38,460 bases of DNA from Thermoflexus sp. (lineage in GTDB: Bacteria; Chloroflexota; Anaerolineae; Thermoflexales; Thermoflexaceae). Position 1 is the stretch's first letter. Each line of letters opens with the position of its first letter. Location: positions 1 to 38,460 of the forward strand of contig JAGHYO010000001.1 of NCBI GenBank assembly GCA_017743605.1, read 5' to 3'. Below the pieces are notes generated by a model, which saw nothing but the letters and a program-made list of their open reading frames with translations, was not told the DNA's origin and did no database searches. Position numbers and translations under genes: made by a program. Shown here in pieces: positions 24,476 to 32,210 of this stretch.

Positions 24476-25717
24476 TCACCGGTCGATCTCCCCCAGCACG
24501 ATGTCGATGCTGCCGATGATGGCCACCAGATCGGCCACCAGGCATCCCTTCGCCATGATCGGGAGGGCCTGCAGGTTCACGAAAGAAGGGGCCCGGAAAT
24601 GAACCCGACGAGGCTTCGGCGAGCCGTCGCTGTTGATGTAAACCCCGAACTCCCCGCGCGGGGATTCCACAGCGTGATAGACCTCGCCCGGCGGCGGGCT
24701 GAAGCCCTCCGTCCAAAACTTGAAATGATGGATCAGGGCCTCCATGCTCCAGGCCAGCTCCTCCTTCGGCGGCGGGGTCACCTTGCGGTCTGCGGTGATG
24801 TAAGGGCCCTTTGGGAGACGCCGCAGGGCCTGGTCAATGATGCGCAGGCTCTGGCGCATCTCCTCGAGGCGCACTACGAAGCGGTCATAGACATCCCCGT
24901 TCTCCCCCAGCGGCACATCGAACTCAAAGTGATCATAGGAGGAATACGGCTGGGCTTTGCGAACGTCGTAGTTCACCCCCGAGCCCCGCAGGGAGGAGCC
25001 GGTGACACCCCAGGAGATGGCGTCCTCCGGGGAGATCACGCCCACCCCTTTGGTCCGTCGGAGCCAGAGCGGGTTCTTCTTGAGCAGGCGCTCATACTCA
25101 TTAATCCGCGCCGGCATGAGCTTCAGGAAAGCCCGCACTGCCTCCTCGAACCCCTCGGGGACGTCCCGCCATAGCCCGCCGACCCGGAAATAGGAGACCA
25201 TCATCCGCTGGCCGGAGACCATCTCGAAGATGTCCAGGATCATCTCCCGCTCGCGGAAGCAATACAGGAACACGCTCATCGCCGCGATGTCCAGGGCGTG
25301 GGTCCCCAGCCAGACCAGGTGGCTGGCGATGCGCTGCAGCTCCGTGAGGATGACCCGGACATACTGGGCCCGCAGGGGGACCTCCACTCCCATCAGCTTC
25401 TCGACGGCCATCACGTAGGCCAGGTTGTTGGACATCGAGGAGAGGTAGTCGATGCGGTCCGTGAGCGGGATGATCTTGGTGTAGGTCCTGGACTCGCAGT
25501 GTTTCTCAATGCCGGTGTGGAGATAGCCGATGTCTGGGACCACGGAGACGATGGTCTCCCCGTCCAATTCCACCAACAGGCGCAACACGCCGTGCGTGCT
25601 GGGATGCTGAGGCCCAACGTTGAGGAGGATGGTCTCCCCGCGCAGGGCGCGTTCGGAGACCAGGTGCTTCAGCTGCTCCAGGGTGAACGCCTGAACCTCG
25701 CTTTCCCGCATAGCCAT
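24476..25717 (-). CDS. nuoD: NADH-quinone oxidoreductase subunit D
   Basis: This is a 413-residue 49-kDa-type subunit lining the quinone pocket, related to the large subunit of [NiFe] hydrogenases. Seen are 'LLNVGPQHPSTHGVLRLLVELDGE', 'DIGYLHTGIEKHCESRTY', 'DRIDYLSSMSNNLAYVMAVEKLMG' and the closing 'IMAKGCLVADLVAIIGSIDIVLGEIDR'. The quinone-site His in 'QHPSTHG' is retained. It follows nuoC by nine bases and is not fused to it. Confidence 0.98.
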   Translation of the reverse strand: MAMRESEVQAFTLEQLKHLVSERALRGETILLNVGPQHPSTHGVLRLLVELDGETIVSVVPDIGYLHTGIEKHCESRTYTKIIPLTDRIDYLSSMSNNLAYVMAVEKLMGVEVPLRAQYVRVILTELQRIASHLVWLGTHALDIAAMSVFLYCFREREMILDIFEMVSGQRMMVSYFRVGGLWRDVPEGFEEAVRAFLKLMPARINEYERLLKKNPLWLRRTKGVGVISPEDAISWGVTGSSLRGSGVNYDVRKAQPYSSYDHFEFDVPLGENGDVYDRFVVRLEEMRQSLRIIDQALRRLPKGPYITADRKVTPPPKEELAWSMEALIHHFKFWTEGFSPPPGEVYHAVESPRGEFGVYINSDGSPKPRRVHFRAPSFVNLQALPIMAKGCLVADLVAIIGSIDIVLGEIDR

Positions 25718-25726
25718 AGCTGGCCC

Positions 25727-26245
25727 TCATTCCCGTGCGTAAGGTTTACGGGCGTCGATCTCCTGCCAGTTGAAGGAGAACTGAACCGGCTCCACCACCA
25801 GCGGATGATCCCGCCGCAGGGGATGCCCCTCCCAGTCCTCCGGCAACAGGATGCGACGCAGGTCGGGATGGCCTTCGAAGCGGATGCCGAAGAGATCGTA
25901 GACCTCGCGCTCGTGCCAGTTGGCCGTGGGCCAGATCCCGGTCACCGTAGGGACCACCGGGTCCTCCTCCCCCAGGAAGACCTTCACCCGTAGCCGGAGA
26001 TTGCGCGGGAGGGAGTAAAGATGATAATTCACCGCGAAGCGAGGGCGCTCCGGCCAGTAATCCACCGCGCACAGGTCAGACAGAAGATTGAAAGGGCACC
26101 CCGGATCGTCCCGCAGGAAGCGACAGATCTCCACCAAGGCCTCCCGACGGACCACCAGGGTGGTCTCTCCTCGGAACTCGACGACCTCCTGAACGGCCTC
26201 GCTGAACCGCGCGCGCACTCGCTCGATCACCTCGGGGATGGACAC
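25727..26245 (-). CDS. nuoC: NADH-quinone oxidoreductase subunit C
   Basis: This is a 172-residue 30-kDa-type subunit of the peripheral arm. Diagnostic text is 'FNLLSDLCAVDYWPERPRFAVNYHLYS', 'GIWPTANWHEREVYDLFGIRFEGHPDLRRILLPEDWEGHPLRRD'. The GTG at 26245 is chosen because AGGAGG lies six bases before it; an in-frame ATG at 26278 would add 11 residues without a good ribosome site. Confidence 0.96.
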   Translation of the reverse strand: MSIPEVIERVRARFSEAVQEVVEFRGETTLVVRREALVEICRFLRDDPGCPFNLLSDLCAVDYWPERPRFAVNYHLYSLPRNLRLRVKVFLGEEDPVVPTVTGIWPTANWHEREVYDLFGIRFEGHPDLRRILLPEDWEGHPLRRDHPLVVEPVQFSFNWQEIDARKPYARE

Positions 26246-26314
26246 CGTCTTCCTCCTCTGCCCAGGATCAGGCAACATCCTGCCTTGGGCCGATGGAAGT
26301 CTCTCAAGCTCCCC

Positions 26315-26842
26315 TCACCGGGATCGGTTCCCCCGGCGGATCTTCTCGTGAAGCCGCACAATGCCGTCGATCAGGCCCTCCGGGCGCGGAGGACAGCCGG
26401 AGACGTAGACGTCCACCGGGATGATCTCATCTACTCCCTGGACGATGGCGTAGTTGTTGAAGACCCCGCCGGTGGAGGCGCAGTCCCCCATGGCGATCAC
26501 CCATTTGGGCTCGGTCATCTGATCGTAAAGCCGTCGGACCACGGGGGCCATCTTTCGGCTCACCCGCCCGGCCACGATCATCAGGTCCGCTTGACGGGGG
26601 GAGGCCCGCATGATCTCCATCCCGAAACGGGAGAGGTCGTAATGGCTGGCCTGGGTAGCCATCATCTCGATGGCGCAGCAGGCCAGGCCGAAGAGCAGCG
26701 GCCACATCGCCCGGGTGCGCGCCCAGGAGGACACCCACTCCAGGGCTTCCTCCAGGGTCGTCAGGGCTACCCCGATCTCCCCGCTCTTCTGACCCGGAGC
26801 CGAAGCACCGTATGCCTTTAGGGGCTCGCTCACCGCTCCCAT
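26315..26842 (-). CDS. nuoB: NADH-quinone oxidoreductase subunit B (cluster N2)
   Basis: This is a 175-residue subunit that holds the terminal [4Fe-4S] cluster N2, which reduces quinone. The cysteines are in 'GLACCAIEMM', 'GDCASTGG' and 'VSGCPPRPE'. The ATG at 26842 is supported by AAAGGAG nine bases upstream and overlaps the end of nuoA by 13 bases. A longer frame upstream is shadow of nuoA. Confidence 0.97.
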   Translation of the reverse strand: MGAVSEPLKAYGASAPGQKSGEIGVALTTLEEALEWVSSWARTRAMWPLLFGLACCAIEMMATQASHYDLSRFGMEIMRASPRQADLMIVAGRVSRKMAPVVRRLYDQMTEPKWVIAMGDCASTGGVFNNYAIVQGVDEIIPVDVYVSGCPPRPEGLIDGIVRLHEKIRRGNRSR

Positions 26843-27201
26843 TCGAAAGCTCCTTTCCGCCAGGCGTAGACATACCCGATCAGCAGGATCAAGACGAAGA
26901 TCCCCATCTCCACGAGGGCTATGGTCCGCAACGCTCGCACCTGTAGAGCCCATGGGTAGAAGAAGATGAGCTCAATGTCGAAGAGAATAAAGAGCAGCGC
27001 AATGAGATAAAACTTGACCGGGAAGCGGCGCTGGGCCGGCCCGATCGGGAGCATACCGGACTCATAGGGGAGGTGCTTGCGGGGGCTGGGCCGCTTGGGG
27101 GCCAGCAGGGCCGGCACCAGCATGGCCACCGCCCCGATCCCCAACCCAATCAGGAGCAACATCCCGATGGGCACATACTCCAGCGGCGTTCCCGTCGACA
27201 T
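26830..27201 (-). CDS. nuoA: NADH-quinone oxidoreductase subunit A
   Basis: This is a 123-residue membrane subunit with three hydrophobic helices. Typical text is 'KHLPYESGMLPIGPAQRRFPVKFYLIALLFILFDIELIFFYPWA', including the conserved acidic residues of TM2. The ATG at 27201 has GGAGGGGG seven bases upstream and sits just after the operon promoter; the longer open frame upstream crosses that promoter and is discounted. It is the first gene of the complex I operon. The usual Cys of the 'YECG' loop is replaced by Ser ('YESG'). Confidence 0.96.
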   Translation of the reverse strand: MSTGTPLEYVPIGMLLLIGLGIGAVAMLVPALLAPKRPSPRKHLPYESGMLPIGPAQRRFPVKFYLIALLFILFDIELIFFYPWALQVRALRTIALVEMGIFVLILLIGYVYAWRKGAFEWER

Positions 27202-27229
27202 TGATGTCCCCCTCCGAAACCCTTTGTTC

Positions 27230-27257
27230 ATTTTACCACAAAGAGGGGGAGCGTCAA
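27230..27257 (-). promoter_or_regulatory. sigma70-type promoter of the complex I operon
   Basis: On the minus strand TTGACG (27252-27257) and TAAAAT (27230-27235) are separated by 16 bases, each matching the consensus at five of six positions. The likely start of transcription lies about 20 bases before the nuoA ATG, so the leader is short. This is one of the clearest promoters in the window and should drive all 18 genes down to nuoN unless internal starts exist. Confidence 0.75.
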
Positions 27258-27375
27258 TCTTTGGTGCACAGTGGAACAAGAGGGATGCGGATGCCGCACG
27301 CCAGGCATCGGCGGCTCTGAATTTGAGGAAGCTCTTCATCCAAAAACCGTCCGCCGCGCCGATCTAAGCAAACGC

Positions 27376-27929
27376 TTAGAGAAGGTCTATGTTCACTGGA
27401 GCCCGCCAGAGGAGGGCCAGGTGGCTGCCTTCATGCATGACCTAGGCGATCGGGCCCGCGGTCAGTAGATACCCAATCGGGTGCGCCCCTACCTCCCCGA
27501 GGCCGTTCGGCAAACCCTGGATCCACGCGGAGTGCAGCCCCTGGCTTCCATGCGATCCAGGGACAACGCGCAGCGGGCCCAGCAAGAAGGGGGACGGCAT
27601 CAGGCCGACGCCGTGGCTGGAGGCCATCCGCATCGACCAGGCGATCCGGTCCCGGAACCCCACTCGCATGCCCACCCGGTGAGGATGCCCGGCGCGGGCC
27701 AGCCGGTAGACGCCGAAAGCGGCCAGGACCGCCGCCGTCAGGCCGCGCAGAAGCGAGAGGGGCAGAACGGCCTGAAGCGCGAGGAGGAGCCGCGCGGCGA
27801 GCCCGACGGCCAGTAGGCGGCCCAAAGCGGTAGATCTTAGGGCCAGAGCGAACAGCCATCCCATGGCTGGGTCGAGGCCGTGGTAGGCCCCCGCAGGAAC
27901 ATCCTGCCCCACGGGATCCAATCCGCCAT
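27376..27929 (-). pseudogene. decayed polytopic membrane protein gene
   Basis: The remnant has an ATG at 27929 ('MADWIPWGRMFL') in one frame, and the body in another: 'GAYHGLDPAMGWLFALALR', hydrophobic helices, 'GVYRLARAGHPHRVGMRVGFRD' and 'GAHPIGYLLTAGPIA'. I recall the motif from conserved membrane proteins of unknown function with 'YHGLNPAMGWLFA'. The frame then meets TAG at 27442-27444 and TAA at 27376-27378, and conserved-looking text continues after the TAG ('EGSHLALLWRAPVNIDLL'). So there is at least one frameshift and two nonsense changes. As it stands, the body is read in frame with the end of the upstream selenium-binding pseudogene. Confidence 0.65.
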
Positions 27930-27951
27930 CCCTACCCCTCAAGGATGGCAC

Positions 27952-29220
27952 CGACGAGGCGTCTCCGCCTTCCAGCCGGACTGGATGCGGTCGGTCATCC
28001 CCAAACTCCACAAAGCACGCAGGATCCACCGCTAGCCTACCGTCGGGACCCGCGTCCAGCTTTGCCAGCCATCTGCGGATTCCCTCCGGGTAGAAGACCG
28101 GATCCCAGGGGATATACGAGGGGTTGGTCACGTAGACCCGGCGGCCGTCCCAGCGGATCCCCACCATCTGCGGGCCGCCGTTCAGCGGCCGCGCGGGATC
28201 CTTCGGGTGGGGGGCACGGCTCGCAATCCCGCCGAAGCGCACCGCCCCCCTCAGCTGCGGATGGAAAGGATCACAGGCGTCGTATTGTCGCAGCTCCCCT
28301 GTGCCCCAGCACGACACATACAGAAAGCGATCGTCCAGGGAGAGGTTGATATCGGTTACTAGAGGCGGAACAGCGCGGAAGTCCTTCAAGATGGGAGGGA
28401 GTTGATCAGGGTCCGCTGGCTCTGCCGGGATCTCGATGGCCTTGCGGACCGACCAGGCCCCGTTCTCGCGATACCACAGCCACGCAGAGGCGGAGAGGTC
28501 CTTCAAGGAGAGGATCACCCTGGCGAACCCGCAGGCCCTCGTCGGGTCGTGGGCTGGTCGGAGCTCCAGGACCATCTGGTGCTCCGAGCTTAGGTCCAGG
28601 CTCTGAGCGTGACGGCGGCGCCGGAGGTCCCAGAGGCGCAGGCGATGGCCGTAGCGGCCGTTCAGCAAGGCCTCCACATCCACCCCCTGCTCCACCATGC
28701 GGGGCATGCCCCACTCGCTGGTGACCATCACGTTGTAGCCCAGATGCCACCAGAAGTCATAGGCCAGGAACTGCGGCCCCCGATCCACATCCCAGCGCCC
28801 CAGCACCTCAAACGTGTAATGGTCGATCACAAAGATCCCGCCAGGCCCGCCCCCCTCCGGGTTCCCCAGGTCGCTGATGTAGATCCTATCCGGCCTGCAA
28901 CGAACTGTGTGAGGCCGCGCGTAGCCCGTCCGGGAGGAAACCGCCTCCGGCTCAATCACCCGCGCCCGACGAAGGTTCCGGGGATCCGGATGGGTGTCCA
29001 CCACATAAATTCGGGACGAGCGCAACCCGGGGAGGATCGGGTAGCGACGCTGGACGTGGGGATGGGGCGCGTAGAGGCAGAGGGCCGAGCCGCAGGCGTT
29101 CCAAACGAAATGGTGCAGCTCATCGCCGGCCTAAGACAGCTCCGCCCGCCCGACCATCTACCCGTAGGCGGGGGAACGGGGATCCGCAGCCGAGGCGTCG
29201 GGCCGTCTGTCCGGGTTCAC
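27952..29220 (-). pseudogene. decayed selenium-binding protein (SBP56/methanethiol oxidase)
   Basis: The text matches the SBP56 family, which includes methanethiol oxidases: 'AGDELHHFVWNACGSALCLYAPHPHVQRRY', 'LPGLRSSRIYVVDTHPDPR', 'RPHTVRCRPDRIYISDLGNPEG', 'DFWWHLGYNVMVTSEWG', 'LTDINLSLDDRFLYVSCWGTGELRQYD', 'GGPQMVG' and 'RPHPVRLEGGDAS'. Before the HHF motif, the same frame contains TAG at 29131-29133 and TAG at 29158-29160 inside recognisable family text ('SPAYG', 'MVGRAEL'). The first ~40-60 residues are missing because the carbonic anhydrase gene ends at 29234. At the C-terminus the normal stop is lost and the frame enters the next pseudogene. Translation could restart from an ATG at 29025, but that product would lack conserved N-terminal residues. 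Confidence 0.8.
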
Positions 29221-29233
29221 CGCTCCTGAGGGG

Positions 29234-29734
29234 CTATGGATTCAGAGGGACTTCCCGAAGCCGACCGGTGCGCACATCGTAAATGAAGCCGCGGATCGCG
29301 TCTTTGTAGAGCAGGAACGGGCTGGCCTGAAGCCGCCGGATGGATTGCCGGACATCCTCCTCGAGATCAGCGAAGGCTTCGAAGGCGAAGGGCGGCCGGA
29401 TCCCGATCTCCGCCTGGATGCGATCCTTGAGCTCGTCGTCCCGGAAGGTCTGCATGCCGCAGTCCGTGTGATGGATGAGCATGATCTCCCGCGTGCCCAG
29501 CAGGCGCTGGGAGATCGTTAGGGAGCGGATCACATCCTCCGTGACCACTCCCCCTGCGTTACGGAGGATGTGCGCCTCCCCTTCGCGCAGGCCCAGGATC
29601 CGGTGCACGTCGATGCGCGCGTCCATGCAGGTCACAATGGCCAGCCGCCGGGAGGGGGCAGCGGGCAGGTGACCTTGGTCGAAGGAGGCCGCGTAGGCCT
29701 CGTTGCGGCGCAACAGCTCATCGATCTCGCTCAT
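29234..29734 (-). CDS. beta-class carbonic anhydrase family protein
   Basis: This 166-residue protein is related to beta-carbonic anhydrases, zinc enzymes that hydrate CO2. The zinc ligands are Cys36 in 'TCMDARID', His89 and Cys92 in 'HHTDCGM'; Asp38 and Arg40 form the usual dyad. 'HILRNAGGVVTEDVIRSL' is also typical. It is shorter than classical plant-type enzymes and resembles the compact bacterial branch, which includes carbonyl sulfide hydrolases, so CO2 or COS could be the substrate. The ATG at 29734 has GAGAGGG upstream. It lies between a TusA-like gene and a dying SBP56 gene on the same strand. Confidence 0.88.
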   Translation of the reverse strand: MSEIDELLRRNEAYAASFDQGHLPAAPSRRLAIVTCMDARIDVHRILGLREGEAHILRNAGGVVTEDVIRSLTISQRLLGTREIMLIHHTDCGMQTFRDDELKDRIQAEIGIRPPFAFEAFADLEEDVRQSIRRLQASPFLLYKDAIRGFIYDVRTGRLREVPLNP

Positions 29735-29878
29735 CCTACACCCTCTCTCAATTTTCCTCTGGAGAAGGCCACACCGCACGCAACGGGCTTCGCTCCGGGC
29801 TGGCATCCGGACGGTCCGCTGAGCGGTATGCCCCACCGATGAAACAGCGATAGATGGCGCGGGGTTGCCCAGGGTCCA

Positions 29879-30127
29879 TCAAAATTCAGAGAACACTCCA
29901 AGCAGGATGCGGGCTTCTTTGCCCTCCCGCTGCACTTCTAAGACTGAGTATCCGTTCCGCTTCGCCCATGCGGTGACGGTGAACTCATCGGCGTAGCCTT
30001 TCACCCAAACCGCCACCGCTTCCTCCGACCTTAGGCCGGCCAGGGCCTGCTGAACCCGCCCGATGGGAGAGTCTGTGCACAGCTCCACCCCGGCCCGCAG
30101 ATCCACCGTCCGTACCACCCGAACCAT
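29879..30127 (-). CDS. TusA/SirA-like small protein
   Basis: This is an 82-residue protein with the two-layer TusA-like pattern: 'TVDLRAGVELCTDSPIGRVQQALAGL', then 'EAVAVWVKGYADEFTVTAWAKRNGYSVLEVQREGKEARILLG'. TusA proteins carry sulfur as a persulfide on the first Cys of a CPxP motif; here that place reads 'CTDSPI', so the Cys is kept but the motif is altered. GGGAGG lies seven bases before the chosen ATG at 30127. It follows the rhodanese gene by 73 bases on the same strand, which supports a sulfur-transfer link. The altered motif leaves the mechanism open. Confidence 0.6.
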   Translation of the reverse strand: MVRVVRTVDLRAGVELCTDSPIGRVQQALAGLRSEEAVAVWVKGYADEFTVTAWAKRNGYSVLEVQREGKEARILLGVFSEF

Positions 30128-30200
30128 GTCCAACCTCCCACTGCAAAGGAGGGCATGGGCCGGACGGGATCCCGCTGCTCCCGCCCGGCCCTCCTGCCGC

Positions 30201-31046
30201 TCAGCGCTCAATGGGGAGCCCCACCGCGTTGCCCCACTCGGACCACGAGCCGTCGTAGTTGCGGACGTTGGGATAGCCCAGCAGATGGCGCAACACGAAC
30301 CAGGTTACCGAGGAGCGCTCCCCGATGCGGCAGTAAGTGATGACCTCCTTGTCCGGCGTGACACCCGCCTCCTCGTAGATCCGTCGCAGGGCCTCAGGGT
30401 CCTTGAAGGTGTCGTCGTCGTTGAGGGCCTTCGACCAAGGGATGTTCACCGCGCCGGGGATGTGGCCGCCCCGCTGGGCCGCCTCCGTGGGATACTCCGG
30501 GGGGGCGGTGATCTCCCCTGTGAACTCCGCCGGCGAGCGCACGTCCACCAGGGCCGCCCCGCGCTTGCCCAGCAGGTTCAGGACATAGGGGAGATGCGCT
30601 CGAAGCCGCGCGTCCGGCTCCTGGGCCCGGTAAACCGCCGGCGGATACGAGGGGACCTCCTCGGTCAGCGGCCGCTTCTCCTCGATCCACTTCTTGCGGC
30701 CACCGTTCAGCAGCCGCACGTCCGCGTGGCCGTAATACTTGTAGATCCAGAAGGCGAAGGCCGCGAACCAGTTGCGGAAGTCCCCGTAAAGCACCACCGT
30801 GGTGTCGTTGGAGATGCCGGCGCGGCGGTTAAGGGCCTCGAAGGCCTCCTGGCTCACGATGTCCCGCCGCACCGGATCGTTAAGGTCCTTGCGCCAATCG
30901 AAGAGCACTGCGCCCGGGATGTGGCCCAGATGATAGGCGCTGGCCGGGTCGTAATCCACCTCCACGATGCGCACCTTCGGGTCCTGAAGGTGCTGGGCCA
31001 CCCACTCGGCTTCCACCAACGCCTGCGGATCCGCATACGTTGCCAT
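30201..31046 (-). CDS. two-domain rhodanese (sulfurtransferase)
   Basis: This is a 281-residue tandem rhodanese of the thiosulfate/3-mercaptopyruvate sulfurtransferase type. The N-terminal domain has 'HIPGAVLFDWRKDLNDP' and, at the active-site position, 'LYGDFRNWFA' without Cys, as is normal for the inactive half. The C-terminal domain has 'VDVRSPAEFTGE', 'HIPGAVNIPW' and the active loop with Cys239 in 'TYCRIGERSS'. The ATG at 31046 has GGGAGG about eight bases upstream. It leads the sulfur-related minus-strand group. Which donor and acceptor it uses cannot be read from the sequence. Confidence 0.92.
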   Translation of the reverse strand: MATYADPQALVEAEWVAQHLQDPKVRIVEVDYDPASAYHLGHIPGAVLFDWRKDLNDPVRRDIVSQEAFEALNRRAGISNDTTVVLYGDFRNWFAAFAFWIYKYYGHADVRLLNGGRKKWIEEKRPLTEEVPSYPPAVYRAQEPDARLRAHLPYVLNLLGKRGAALVDVRSPAEFTGEITAPPEYPTEAAQRGGHIPGAVNIPWSKALNDDDTFKDPEALRRIYEEAGVTPDKEVITYCRIGERSSVTWFVLRHLLGYPNVRNYDGSWSEWGNAVGLPIER

Positions 31047-31325
31047 GGCAGGTTCCTCCCGTGGATCAGAATGTGGAATTCAAGAAGATGGCCATCCTCT
31101 CTCCCTCCCCCGAAGGGGATCCAGGGCCTCTGTGAGGAAGACGATGCCTTTACCACGGACGATCCTCGGACTCCCCTCCGATCCCCTCCTCAGCTTGCCC
31201 TTGCTGGATTTAGAACACCCGCTAGCGACGACAAGGACAGGGCCTGTGGCGGGAGGGAGATTGGGTTGATCGGAAGCGGGGAAGCGGAGGCAGAGGGGGG
31301 TCGGTTCCACTCAGCGGGGCGCGCG

Positions 31326-31362
31326 TCCCAAGCGGGCGGCCCCCTTCTGCCCCCGCTTGGGA
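31326..31362. repeat. 11-bp inverted repeat, hairpin-forming
   Basis: TCCCAAGCGGG (31326-31336) and CCCGCTTGGGA (31352-31362) are perfect complements around a 15-base loop. There is no T-run on either side and no gene ends here, so it is not an ordinary terminator. It may be an RNA structure or a protein site in the divergent spacer. Confidence 0.6.
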
Positions 31363-31559
31363 CAGATACAGGTATTCATCGAGGAGATGAGATCCACCCG
31401 CTGCGCGATCCGCAGCCGCAGAGCGCCCCTCGCGCCAGCCGGTGGGTGCAGCGTCCCGATCCGCATCGGTGGTCCAGGCCTTCCGGAGTTTGGCTCCATG
31501 TGTAGCACGGGCCGGATTTTCTGTCAAGCGGCTTGATCGAAGAGGACGCGGCAGGCAGG

Positions 31560-31576
31560 TCCAACCCGGGGTTGGA
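31560..31576. promoter_or_regulatory. 17-bp palindrome, possible operator
   Basis: TCCAACCC-G-GGGTTGGA is a perfect palindrome with 8-base arms around one base, 94 bases upstream of the ATG at 31671. Its size suits a dimeric repressor or activator site for the plus-strand genes. No regulator is encoded next to it. Confidence 0.4.
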
Positions 31577-31670
31577 CTGGGAGGGCATCTGCAAATCTCC
31601 GGCGTTCTCCCTGGAAGCCCTCCGGGTCCCTTGGATTATCATAGAGGAGCGCCCGTGTTTGGAGGAGGCT

Positions 31671-32210
31671 ATGGATCTCAAAGAACAGACAGAGGAGTTC
31701 TTCCCCCATTATGCCCTGGCGCACAAGGAAAGCACATCCCGTCGGTCCGGCGAGGATTTGGGACGCCTGATGGATATGTCTCAATCCCATGGCCGCAGCC
31801 GTTTGCCGGACGTCGCGACAAGCCTTGGGCGCATCGTCTTCGCCCGGACCCCGTGTGTGAGGGTGGAAGCCGTGGTGGGCTCGGATCTTACCCCAGCGAT
31901 GGCTCGGGAGTTCTGGCCATGGGCTCCTTCCCTCTTTCGATCCCTCTTCGTGATCAATGACGCGGAGAAAGGACGGGCCCGGATTGAAGCCGCCCGCCTG
32001 CGGGTGCGCGCCTTGGAGGTCGTGGCAGAGCTCCTCCCCTGGGAGCGCGGATGGGCGCCGGTGCCCCCCGATGGCCTGGCCGCCTCCCAGGCCCGCGCCT
32101 TCGCCACCACCGGCGGCCCCGAAGCCAAGGAGCTCCTCTTCCGCTGCCCATCGCATCCCATGCCCCTGCATATTCCTGCAAGGAGTGAGAGCGGGTGCGC
32201 AGCTTGGTGA
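31671..32210 (+). CDS. protein of unknown function
   Basis: I do not recognise this 179-residue product. GGAGGAGG lies three bases before the ATG, which argues for real translation. The N-terminal half is charged ('MDLKEQTEEFFPHYALAHKE'). The middle has 'LGRIVFARTPCVRVEAVVGSD' and 'FWPWAPSLFRSLFVINDAEKG', and then an arginine/alanine-rich helix 'ARIEAARLRVRALEVVAELLPW'. No membrane segment, signal peptide or catalytic motif is visible. The end overlaps the start of the mannosyltransferase gene by 16 bases, so they are probably one unit. The final ~20 residues look less protein-like and could reflect a late frameshift. Confidence 0.5.
   Translation: MDLKEQTEEFFPHYALAHKESTSRRSGEDLGRLMDMSQSHGRSRLPDVATSLGRIVFARTPCVRVEAVVGSDLTPAMAREFWPWAPSLFRSLFVINDAEKGRARIEAARLRVRALEVVAELLPWERGWAPVPPDGLAASQARAFATTGGPEAKELLFRCPSHPMPLHIPARSESGCAAW

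Larger units (their letters stand above)
31047..31670. other. divergent intergenic region with palindromes
   Basis: This 624-base spacer separates the divergent rhodanese and 31671 genes. No convincing coding sequence is seen; short open frames have no ribosome sites and no family resemblance. It holds two strong inverted repeats (listed separately) and a TCAAG-CGG-CTTGA dyad at about 31523-31535. A TATCAT at 31637-31642 may be a -10 for the plus-strand genes but lacks a -35. Confidence 0.5.

Noticed and set aside
27442..29025. Single intact 527-residue selenium-binding protein
   Set aside because: The last 169 residues are a different membrane protein reached after loss of the normal stop, and conserved SBP56 text lies upstream of the ATG behind two TAG codons.
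29131..29160. TAG read as pyrrolysine or suppressed amber in the SBP56 gene
   Set aside because: The family does not use it, the gene also lacks its N-terminus and normal stop, and the next gene is decayed too. Loss of function is simpler.
31080..31310. 76-codon minus-strand frame with a proline/serine-rich product
   Set aside because: No ribosome site, no recognisable domain and no neighbour that suggests coding.
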